This document shows, piece after piece, positions 8,556 through 14,872 of a DNA stretch of 16,802 bases (position 1 is the stretch's first letter; the number at the start of each line of letters is the position of its first letter). The stretch is taken from positions 1 to 16,802 of the forward strand of contig NZ_JBQCEE010000205.1 in the NCBI RefSeq assembly GCF_051960575.1, given 5' to 3'. The DNA is from JBQCEE01 sp051960575. Its GTDB lineage: Bacteria > Actinomycetota > Actinomycetes > Mycobacteriales > Jatrophihabitantaceae. Below the pieces are notes generated by a model, which ran no database searches, was not told the origin of the DNA, and worked only from the letters and a program-made list of their open reading frames with translations. The translations under genes were made by a program, and so were the position numbers.

Positions 8556-9487
8556 GCGCCGGCGAGCACCCCGGCCGCCTCGGTGAGCTCGACGAGCCCA
8601 CGAGCCTTCCGGCGGACGTCGTGGCGGAGGACGCCGACGAGATACCGCCTCGCCCCGCGTGCGGCGCGGACGAACGCGCGGGCGGTCAGTTCGGCCCGCT
8701 CCAGCAGTCGGCCCCCGGGGCCGGACGCGAGGTCGAGGGCGACACGGCTCCAGTCGTTGCTGGTCCGGAACGTCCGCCGCAACACCCACGACCGGGTGGT
8801 CCGAGCGGCAGGGACGTACTCGACCACCTCGGCCTCGTCCACCCACCGGATGAGCCCGCCACGGGCGACGAGATCGTGGGTGAGGCGGGTGTCGCTGCCG
8901 CCGGTCAAGCCGTACGCATCGTCGAAGCGGAGCCCGTGTGACCGCAACTGCGCGACGTCGAGCAGGAGGTTGTTCGAGGCTGCGCCGCGCAACTGCTGGC
9001 CGGTCACCCGGTCACGCCGGTCGAACACCCCGCTGGCGAGCACCCAGGGGTCGGGGGCGCCCTCGAACCGCGTCACGACCGGCCCCGTGACGGCCGCACA
9101 GCGCCAGATCAGCCAATGACGCACGAGCGTCTGCAACCACCGGGCGAGCGGTTCCTCGTCGTCGTCGATGAAGACGACGGCGTCGGCCCCGGCGCTCTCG
9201 TCCAAGGCACGGTTGCGGGCGGCCGAGATGCCCGGACGCGGCTCGTGGACGTACGTGACGGCCGGATGGCCGAAGGAGGACACGAAGGACTCCGCGCCGC
9301 CGGCCGGGTCGTTGTCGACGACCACGACCCGCGCACCGGCCAGACCGGACGCTTCGAGGTCCTCGACCTGCTCGACCAGCCGCGGCAGCACGCGCGCCAG
9401 GCAGTCCGGGCGACGGAAGGTGGCCACGGCGACGACGACGTCGACGACGTCGACGACTTCGACGACTTCGTCCGTGTCGCGCTGCAT
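8507..9487 (-). CDS. family 2 glycosyltransferase (paralogue A)
   Basis: This 326-residue cytoplasmic GT-A fold enzyme starts at the ATG ending at base 9487, with GGAG five bases upstream on the coding strand. An ATG further upstream at 9607 would add 40 unlikely residues. Key motifs are VVAVATFRRP (first strand), VVVDNDPAGG (residues ~54-63), EPRPGISAARNRAL (~82-95), the metal-binding-like DDDE at 108-111, and a GLTGGSDTRL segment in the acceptor half. The family transfers a sugar from a nucleotide donor to a growing lipid-linked glycan; donor and acceptor cannot be read from sequence. It is collinear along its whole length with the glycosyltransferase at 11074-12027. A four-unit 9-base repeat encodes acidic/valine residues just before the first strand. 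It lies on the opposite strand from its neighbours. Confidence 0.9.
   Translation of the reverse strand: MQRDTDEVVEVVDVVDVVVAVATFRRPDCLARVLPRLVEQVEDLEASGLAGARVVVVDNDPAGGAESFVSSFGHPAVTYVHEPRPGISAARNRALDESAGADAVVFIDDDEEPLARWLQTLVRHWLIWRCAAVTGPVVTRFEGAPDPWVLASGVFDRRDRVTGQQLRGAASNNLLLDVAQLRSHGLRFDDAYGLTGGSDTRLTHDLVARGGLIRWVDEAEVVEYVPAARTTRSWVLRRTFRTSNDWSRVALDLASGPGGRLLERAELTARAFVRAARGARRYLVGVLRHDVRRKARGLVELTEAAGVLAGAYGRVVSEYRREPAAG
9434..9469 (-). repeat. four tandem 9-bp units in the start of a glycosyltransferase gene
   Basis: On the + strand the units are GACGACGTC, GACGACGTC, GACGACTTC and GACGACTTC, back to back. In the glycosyltransferase frame (- strand) they encode EVV-EVV-DVV-DVV, at about residues 7-18. 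The unit is a multiple of three, so slippage would change the length of the N-terminus without breaking the frame. Confidence 0.8.
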
Positions 9488-9627
9488 CACTGCTCCGTCC
9501 GTGACGGCTGAGGGAGGTCCGTGAGCACCATCGCACCGCGGCATCGTCCGGGTAAACTTCTGGTGTTGGCCCCACGGTGACGGGGACATTCGATCATGCC
9601 TGAGCACCTGGGCCGAAGGACGGTAGC
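9488..9627. promoter_or_regulatory. divergent promoter region between glycosyltransferase and Wzz-like genes
   Basis: This 140-base gap separates two divergently transcribed genes and must hold promoters for both unless they are read from afar. The most A/T-rich part is GGTAAACTTC near 9551-9560. In the + direction, TTGGCC (9566-9571) and TTCGAT (9589-9594) are spaced 17 bases and could be a weak -35/-10 pair. In the - direction, TTTACC across the same A/T-rich patch could be a -35. AAGGA at 9616-9620 is the ribosome site of the + strand gene. These promoter assignments are tentative. Confidence 0.4.
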
Positions 9628-11073
9628 ATGGACCTCCGCCGCTTCGCGCTCGCTGCTCGGACGCGATGGTGGATCGTCGTGGCGGGGATCGTGCTCGGTG
9701 TGGGCGCGGCGGCCGGGCTCACGGCGACGCAGACGGCGCAGTACCGCAGCACCGTGACCTTCTACGTCGGGACGCCGGCGAGCCCGACGCAGTCCTACCA
9801 GGCGGCGCTCTACGGGCAGCAGCTCGTGAACTCCTACGTCAAGCTGCTCGGCAGCACCGAGCTGGCGCGCCGTGTCATCGCCGACGCCGGCCTGCATGCG
9901 TCCCCCACGGCGATCTCGGCCAAGATCAGCGGCACGGCGGAGCTCAACACGGTCCTGGTCACGGCGAACGCCGTCGACTCGACGCCGGCCGGCGCGCTCC
10001 GGCTCACCAGGTCGATCGCGGCCGTGTTCGGGCCCATGGTCAGCGGGCTGACGAACGATCCGACGGCGAACCGCCCGACGGTCGTCCTCTCCGTCGTGTC
10101 GGGCCCGACACCGCCGGAGAAGACCGCCCCCAAGCGCACGCTCAACTACGGTCTGGGCTTCCTCGTCGGGCTGGTCCTCGGTCTCGGCGTCGCGACGCTG
10201 CGGGAGTTCCTCGACACTTCCATCCGCTCGGACGACCAGCTCGCCGCCGCGGGGCTGCAGCCGCTCGGCTCGCTGACGCGGGTGCGGCATCGCGGTGCGG
10301 CGCCGTTGATCGTCGGGCCGCTGCGCCGGTCCGTCCTCGCCGAGGAGGTGCGACAGCTTCGCACCGGCCTGCAGTACGCGCACTTCGACCGGTCGCTCGA
10401 GGTCATCGCCGTGGTCTCGCCGGAGCCGCTGGAAGGTCGCACCGTGGTGGCGATCAACGTGGCACTGGCGTACGCCGAGGCCGGGCACCGCACCCTGCTC
10501 ATCGATGCCGACTTCCGTCGCCCCCGGGTCGCGGACTACCTCGACCTGAAGGAGACGACGGGGCTCGCCGAGGTGCTGCGCCACAAGGTCCTGCTGGCGA
10601 AGGCGGTGCAGCGCTGGGGCGACACCGAGCTCGACGTACTGACCGCGGGGACGCTGCCCTCGTACCCGGGACCGTTGCTGTCGAGTCCCGAGATGGTCGC
10701 CTTCGTCGCCCAGGCCCGCGAGCACTACGACACCGTCATCATCGACACGCCCGCCCTCGGCCCGGTCTCGGACGGCATGTCGACGATGCTGCAGTCCGAC
10801 GGTGCCCTGATGGTCGTGCGGCACGGTCGGACCACGCGCGACCAGTTGCAGCGCGTGCTGGACACGCTCCGGCCGATCGAGGCCCCCATCATCGGCGCGG
10901 TCCGCACCATGGCGCGGCGGCCACGCCGCTACGCGAAGCGGGTCGAGGGCCGGTACCTGCGCAGCGACGAGGCCGCCGTCGATCCCTATCCGGACTCGAA
11001 GCGGCAGCTCGGGCTGCCGGCCAAGCAGGCGAAGCACGAGGCGAGCAGGCGCTCGGGTACGACGGTCGGCTGA
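9628..11073 (+). CDS. Wzz / bacterial tyrosine-kinase-like chain-length regulator with degenerate P-loop
   Basis: This 481-residue inner-membrane protein has AAGGA seven bases before its ATG. Transmembrane helices lie at ~15-32 and ~174-190, flanking an extracytoplasmic Wzz domain. The cytoplasmic part (~200-430) is a BY-kinase/MinD-like ATPase domain. It keeps an EXXRXXR oligomerisation motif (E239, R242, R245), Walker A' (LLIDADFRRPR, 290-300) and Walker B (VIIDTPAL, 370-377). Walker A is altered: S264-PEP-L268-E-G-R271-T272 replaces the usual S-x-x-PGEGKS/T, so both the key glycine and the lysine are changed. The C-terminal tail has only three spaced tyrosines (Y435, Y443, Y454) instead of a dense cluster. 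The family controls polysaccharide chain length and export with Wzx/Wzy. The gene leads an operon with the next two genes. Kinase activity is doubtful. Confidence 0.88.
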   Translation: MDLRRFALAARTRWWIVVAGIVLGVGAAAGLTATQTAQYRSTVTFYVGTPASPTQSYQAALYGQQLVNSYVKLLGSTELARRVIADAGLHASPTAISAKISGTAELNTVLVTANAVDSTPAGALRLTRSIAAVFGPMVSGLTNDPTANRPTVVLSVVSGPTPPEKTAPKRTLNYGLGFLVGLVLGLGVATLREFLDTSIRSDDQLAAAGLQPLGSLTRVRHRGAAPLIVGPLRRSVLAEEVRQLRTGLQYAHFDRSLEVIAVVSPEPLEGRTVVAINVALAYAEAGHRTLLIDADFRRPRVADYLDLKETTGLAEVLRHKVLLAKAVQRWGDTELDVLTAGTLPSYPGPLLSSPEMVAFVAQAREHYDTVIIDTPALGPVSDGMSTMLQSDGALMVVRHGRTTRDQLQRVLDTLRPIEAPIIGAVRTMARRPRRYAKRVEGRYLRSDEAAVDPYPDSKRQLGLPAKQAKHEASRRSGTTVG

Positions 11074-12027
11074 GTGCTCGAAGTGGTGGTGGGAATCCTC
11101 ACCTATCAGCGACCGGAGCGCCTGTCCCGCACCCTCGACGAGGTGCTGCGCCAGGTGCTCGATCTCGAGGCCGACCCCCGCGGGTTCCGCGCAGGCGTGC
11201 TCGTGGTCGACAACGACCCCGCCGGCAGCGCCGCGTCCGCGGTCGCGACCTTCGAGGACGATCGCGTGCGGTACGTGCTCGAGCCGCAGCCGGGGATCAG
11301 TGCGGGGCGCAACCGTGCACTCGACGAGGCCGACGGTGCGGACCTGCTCGCCTTCATCGACGACGACGAGATCCCGCGGCCGCGCTGGCTCGCGAGCCTG
11401 GTCGACACCTGGCTGGTGACGCGACCGGCGGCGGTGATGGGACGCGTCCTGTTCCCCGTCCCGCCCGGCACCGACGCGTGGGTGGTCGCCGGCGGCTTCT
11501 TCAGCCGCCCGAGCCGGCCGACCGGCACCGAGGTCGGCGTCGCGGCCGCCGGCAACCTGCTGCTCGACCTGCGTCAGGTGCGCGACCTGCGCGTGCGCTT
11601 CGACCCGCGCCTCGGCCTGAGCGGTGGCGAGGACACGCTGTTCACCCGGACGCTCGTCCGGCGCGGCGGACGCATCGTGTGGTGCGACGAGTCGGTGGCC
11701 GAGGACTTCGTGCCGCCCGAGCGAGCGACCCGCGAGTGGGTGCTCCAGCGCGCGTGGCGCGTCGGCAACTGCACCGCCATCGCCGACCTCTACCTCGCCG
11801 ATGACGCCCCGTCGCGGCTCGCGTCGCGGGTCCGCTTCACGGTGCGGGGGACCGTCCGCGTGCTCGGGGGTGCGGCCCGCTCCGTCCTCGGCAGGGTGCT
11901 CGGGTCCGACCGCCACGAGGCGCGTGGCCTACGGACGCTGCAGCGTGGACGCGGCATGCTGGCCGGTGCGCGGGGCGCCCGCTTCGAGGAGTACGCGCGC
12001 CCGTCGCACGAGGCGGCCCGATCGTGA
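11074..12027 (+). CDS. family 2 glycosyltransferase (paralogue B)
   Basis: This 317-residue cytoplasmic glycosyltransferase has a GTG start that directly follows the TGA of the Wzz-like gene, so it is probably translated by coupling or reinitiation. GT-A motifs are VVVGILTYQRP (first strand), LVVDNDPAGSA (~43-53), EPQPGISAGRNRALDEA (~70-86), DDDE at 96-99, and GLSGGEDTLFTRTLV in the acceptor half. It aligns end to end with the - strand glycosyltransferase at 8507-9487, including the C-terminal helical region, so the two arose by duplication or share a recent common ancestor. It probably adds one sugar of the repeat unit; specificity is not predictable. It sits between the chain-length gene and the deacetylase gene in one + strand operon. 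Confidence 0.9.
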   Translation: MLEVVVGILTYQRPERLSRTLDEVLRQVLDLEADPRGFRAGVLVVDNDPAGSAASAVATFEDDRVRYVLEPQPGISAGRNRALDEADGADLLAFIDDDEIPRPRWLASLVDTWLVTRPAAVMGRVLFPVPPGTDAWVVAGGFFSRPSRPTGTEVGVAAAGNLLLDLRQVRDLRVRFDPRLGLSGGEDTLFTRTLVRRGGRIVWCDESVAEDFVPPERATREWVLQRAWRVGNCTAIADLYLADDAPSRLASRVRFTVRGTVRVLGGAARSVLGRVLGSDRHEARGLRTLQRGRGMLAGARGARFEEYARPSHEAARS

Positions 12028-12049
12028 CGCGCTGCGGGGACGTGGATCC

Positions 12050-12757
12050 GTGGCGGTGAAGCAGCGCGTCCGCCGGCTGCTCGCGCCGGTCGGCTCGGTG
12101 GTGGCGGTGCGCACCGACGCCGCGACGGCCGTGCTGACGTACGACGACGGGCCCGAGCCGGGCGGCACCGACGACGTGCTCGCCGCGCTCGCCGACCGCG
12201 GCGTCCGGGCGACCTTCTTCGTCCTGCTGACCCGCGCGCGGCTGCACCGCGGTCTGCTCGACGAGGTCGTGGCGGCCGGCCACGAGATCGCGTTGCACGG
12301 CACCGACCATCGCCGCCTCACCACCCTGCCGGCCAAGGAGGTCCTGCGCAGGTGCATCGACGGCCGCGGCGAGCTCGAGGACCTGACCGGCGCGCCGGTG
12401 CGCTGGATGCGGCCGCCGTACGGGGCGCAGACTCCCACCACCTGGCTCGCCATCCGTCGTGCCGGGCTGGTGCCGGTGCTCTGGGGTCCGAGCAGCTGGG
12501 ACTGGAGACCGGCCGATCACGACGTCCGGCTGGCGCGTGTCCGCGAGGGCGCACGCGCCGGGTCCATCCTGCTGTGCCACGACGGCTTCGCCGACCACCG
12601 CGACGGCGTCGACGACGGGCCGGGCCCGGCCGTCGATCGACGTCGTCTCACGGCCGACATCCTCGACATCTACGCCGAGCGAGGGCTCACCCCACGGCCG
12701 CTGGGTGCTGCGGTCGAGGGCGGATCGCTCATCCGCGAGGGACGCTTCGTCCGCTGA
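12050..12757 (+). CDS. NodB-type polysaccharide deacetylase without signal peptide
   Basis: This protein is about 235 residues. The GTG at 12050 is preferred (GGGGA at 12036-12040); a second GTG at 12056 is possible. All five carbohydrate-esterase-4 motifs are present: TYDDGP (D32, D33), HGTDH (zinc ligands H83, H87), RPPYG (R121), SWDW (D151) and LLCHDG (H177). The family removes acetyl groups from N-acetylated sugars using a metal. The first catalytic motif begins at residue 30 and no hydrophobic segment precedes it, so the enzyme appears cytosolic, unlike most polysaccharide deacetylases. It may therefore act on the lipid-linked repeat unit before export. It is the third gene of the + strand operon, and its stop lies one base from the stop of the convergent family-4 glycosyltransferase gene. 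Confidence 0.9.
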   Translation: MAVKQRVRRLLAPVGSVVAVRTDAATAVLTYDDGPEPGGTDDVLAALADRGVRATFFVLLTRARLHRGLLDEVVAAGHEIALHGTDHRRLTTLPAKEVLRRCIDGRGELEDLTGAPVRWMRPPYGAQTPTTWLAIRRAGLVPVLWGPSSWDWRPADHDVRLARVREGARAGSILLCHDGFADHRDGVDDGPGPAVDRRRLTADILDIYAERGLTPRPLGAAVEGGSLIREGRFVR

Positions 12758-12758
12758 C

Positions 12759-13853
12759 TCAGCGCGTTGCTGCGCCGAACACCGCCGCGCGCCAGCGTGC
12801 GGCGAACGCCTCGCGGGTGAACTGCTGGAGGAAGCGCTCACGAGCGGCCGTGCCCGCATCGGCCGCCTCGTTCCGATCGAGACCGGCCAGCACGCGGGCC
12901 AGGGCGGCGACGTCGCCGGGCGGGAACAGCCAGCCGCCCCCGCCCTCGCCCACGATCTCGACCAGTCCGCCGGCCGCGCTCGCGATCACCGGACGTCCGT
13001 GGGCGAAGGCCTCGATGGCGACGAGACCGAACGGCTCCGGACGGTCGGACGGGACGATGACGACGTCGGCGTCGTCGATGAGCGGGCCGATGTCGGCGAC
13101 CTCGCCGATGATCCGCACGCTGTCGCGGTTGGTGAGGCCCTCGACGACGGCGGGGACGTCGACGGCCTCGCCGGACAGCGGCGGCCCACCGGCGATCGTC
13201 AGGGTCGCGTCGATGCCGGCACGTTCCCACGCGGCGAGCAGGGTGCGATGCCCCTTCCACCCGTTCCACCGGCTCGCGACGACGAGGTTGAGCGGGCCCA
13301 CCCGTTCACCGATCTTCGGGAACCACTTCGGATCGGACGTCCCGTTCGCGACGACGCGGGCGCGCCGGCTCAACGCCGGGCCCGCGGACGCCGCCACCGG
13401 TCCGGAGATCGCGATGAGACGGTGACACGCCCGCGCCAGCAGACCGAGCGCCATCCGGTCCGAGCGGCTCCAGATCTCCTGCAGGTGCCCGACGACGTCG
13501 GGCACGCCGGCGAAGCGTGCCGCGGCGGCGCACAGGAAGGCCGCACTCGTCGTGCAGTACACGAGATCGGGGCGATGACCCGCGAGCTGCCTGCGCAGCC
13601 GGAACGTCCGCCGCACCAACGACAGCAGGGCACGAGGACGCCGGTAGGCCCGGCGGACGATCGGCAGATCGACGTGGCGGACCGCAACGCCGGTGCGCTC
13701 CAGCTCGACGCACAACGGACGTTGAGGATGCTCGAGATCCTGGGGCAGCCACACCTCCGGTGTGACGTCGTCAGGCAGGGCGGCGAGGAACTCGAGCAGC
13801 ATCCGGTCGGCGCCGTAGAGCTCGTCCGACGGGTGGATGAAGAGGATGCTCAC
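12759..13853 (-). CDS. family 4 glycosyltransferase
   Basis: This is a 364-residue GT-B fold enzyme. The GTG at 13853 directly abuts the TAG of the upstream oxygenase gene, and no strong ribosome site is visible, so translation is probably coupled. The N-terminal domain begins with SILFIHPSDELYGADRML, the glycine-containing acceptor-side loop of this family. The C-terminal domain has LVVASRWNGWKG (near residue ~190), TIAGG, and the retaining-family EX7E motif in EPFGLVAIEAFAHGRPVIAS, followed by GLVEIV and GWLFPPGD. The family uses a nucleotide-sugar donor and retains the anomeric configuration. It is most likely a repeat-unit transferase of this surface polysaccharide; donor sugar unknown. 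It forms a - strand operon with the oxygenase. Confidence 0.92.
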   Translation of the reverse strand: MSILFIHPSDELYGADRMLLEFLAALPDDVTPEVWLPQDLEHPQRPLCVELERTGVAVRHVDLPIVRRAYRRPRALLSLVRRTFRLRRQLAGHRPDLVYCTTSAAFLCAAAARFAGVPDVVGHLQEIWSRSDRMALGLLARACHRLIAISGPVAASAGPALSRRARVVANGTSDPKWFPKIGERVGPLNLVVASRWNGWKGHRTLLAAWERAGIDATLTIAGGPPLSGEAVDVPAVVEGLTNRDSVRIIGEVADIGPLIDDADVVIVPSDRPEPFGLVAIEAFAHGRPVIASAAGGLVEIVGEGGGGWLFPPGDVAALARVLAGLDRNEAADAGTAARERFLQQFTREAFAARWRAAVFGAATR

Positions 13854-14651
13854 CTATCGGCGGTTCTTCAGCGTCCCGCTGCCGAGGAACTTGTTCTTGG
13901 TCAGCACCAGCCAGTTCCAGTTCTTCGCGAGCGCGCGCTTCACCGGGCTGGCGTCCTCGGGCACCCACGTCGTCGTCCGCCGGTCGATGCTGCCTGCGGG
14001 CACGTGCGAGTACGCGTAGGCGGCGATCGACCTGCGCTCGCGGCCCGAGGGGAAGGCGATCTTGTGATAGCCGTGGAACGACTTGTCCGTCGACTCCATG
14101 ATCACCAGCCGGTTGAACAGCGGCTCGACCGAGATCGTCGGCGCCGACGGGTCGTCGGTGAGCAGGAGCTCGCCGCCCCACGACGGCTCCCAGCCGGGAT
14201 TCATGTACAGCAGGATGTTGAACTCGCGCAGCCAGTCGTGGTGCGCGGGGTGGATGTTGAAGTCGACGTGCAGGTCGAGGAAGCTGCCCTCCGCGCCGGC
14301 GTGGAAGCCACCGCCCACGTACTCGGGATCGACGAACACGCGGTGCCCGGCGAGCGCGGCCAACCAGTCCGCGAACTCCGGGCTCATGAACACGTCGTGC
14401 AGCCGGCGCGAGAGCTGCGAGTGACGGTCGAGCGTGGACAGCTCGCGCTTGTCGCTGAACATGTAGTCACGCGACTTCGGCATCCCGTCGACACCCGGCA
14501 GGTCCGCGTACAGCTGTTCGGCGTACTCGGTGTCCAGGAAGTTGTCGATGATGACGTGCCGACACGGGGTCGCGGCGTTGAACTGACGCACGTACTCGTC
14601 GAGATTCTCCGAGACGTGCGACTGGATCGGACCGTTGAGCAGGACTGACAC
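13854..14651 (-). CDS. 2-oxoglutarate/Fe(II)-dependent oxygenase (prolyl-hydroxylase-like)
   Basis: This is a 265-residue protein. I chose the GTG ending at 14651 because a G-rich ribosome site (GGGGGGG) lies about five bases upstream and a palindrome occupies 14671-14693. A GTG at 14684 would add 11 residues but falls inside that palindrome. The double-stranded beta-helix motifs are LDLHVDFN (iron ligands H128 and D130), the distal histidine in KSFHGYHK (H193), and RERRSIAAYAYS (R206/R207 as the likely 2-oxoglutarate anchor). This matches the 2OG-FeII oxygenase group that includes prolyl hydroxylases (PF13640-like). Relatives are often found in surface-polysaccharide loci, but substrates are mostly unproven; hydroxylation of a sugar, lipid or protein is possible. 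Its stop abuts the start of the family-4 glycosyltransferase. Confidence 0.85.
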   Translation of the reverse strand: MSVLLNGPIQSHVSENLDEYVRQFNAATPCRHVIIDNFLDTEYAEQLYADLPGVDGMPKSRDYMFSDKRELSTLDRHSQLSRRLHDVFMSPEFADWLAALAGHRVFVDPEYVGGGFHAGAEGSFLDLHVDFNIHPAHHDWLREFNILLYMNPGWEPSWGGELLLTDDPSAPTISVEPLFNRLVIMESTDKSFHGYHKIAFPSGRERRSIAAYAYSHVPAGSIDRRTTTWVPEDASPVKRALAKNWNWLVLTKNKFLGSGTLKNRR

Positions 14652-14670
14652 TGGTACCCCCCCGGGTTTT

Positions 14671-14693
14671 GGATCACTCGTCACGAGCGATCC
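14671..14693. promoter_or_regulatory. 23-bp near-perfect palindrome upstream of the oxygenase gene
   Basis: The left arm GGATCACTCGT and the right arm ACGAGCGATCC match as inverted repeats at 10 of 11 positions around a single central C. It ends 20 bases upstream of the chosen oxygenase start, a typical place for a repressor operator near or over the promoter. No T-run follows on either strand, so a terminator is unlikely. Its core ACTCG-N3-CGAG also occurs at 204-215 upstream of the lipoprotein gene. Confidence 0.5.
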
Positions 14694-14794
14694 GTCGACC
14701 CGTCGGCTCGGGCACCCCGGGTGGTCCGCCCGTCATGCCGAGCCAGGCCCGCCGGTCGAGTTCCCCCTCTGCCGGCCGGTGCCCTGACGGCTGC

Positions 14795-14811
14795 CCACCG
14801 CAGTGCGGTGG
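14795..14811. promoter_or_regulatory. 17-bp perfect palindrome between lyase and oxygenase genes
   Basis: CCACCGCA and TGCGGTGG are perfect inverted repeats around a single G. It lies in the 221-base gap between the end of the lyase gene and the start of the oxygenase gene, 144 bases from the oxygenase start. It could be an operator or part of a transcript hairpin; no adjoining T-run is present. No gene is visible in the rest of this gap. Confidence 0.4.
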
Positions 14812-14849
14812 ACGTCCGAGATCGCTCCGTGCACTCGGTACGCTAGCAT

Positions 14850-14871
14850 GCCCGCCGCTCGCGGGGCGGGC
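14850..14871 (-). terminator. GC hairpin just after the lyase gene
   Basis: GCCCGCC (14850-14856) and GGCGGGC (14865-14871) pair perfectly over 7 bp with an 8-base loop, starting two bases past the TGA of the lyase gene in its direction of transcription. There is no U tract, which is usual for GC-rich Actinobacteria. It probably ends the lyase transcript before the oxygenase unit. Confidence 0.5.
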
Positions 14872-14872
14872 C

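Noticed and set aside
6417..8846. A long - strand open frame opposite the polymerase and flippase genes
   Set aside because: The translation is Arg/Pro/Asp-rich with no membrane or enzyme motif, while the + strand encodes clear membrane proteins across the same bases.
9488..9607. A longer start (ATG at 9607) for the - strand glycosyltransferase
   Set aside because: The extra 40 residues have no family similarity and would fill the divergent promoter region; the ATG at 9487 has a good ribosome site.
9487..11916. A long - strand open frame opposite the Wzz-like and glycosyltransferase genes
   Set aside because: It is low-complexity Arg/Ala/His/Asp-rich; the + strand has Walker and GT-A motifs in the same region.
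12459..14648. A long + strand open frame opposite the family-4 glycosyltransferase and oxygenase genes
   Set aside because: No motifs and a biased composition; the - strand shows EX7E and HxD...H signatures.
14843..14849. A TAGCAT -10-like box on the + strand just right of the oxygenase promoter region
   Set aside because: No + strand gene follows; the only sequence downstream is the antisense of the lyase gene.
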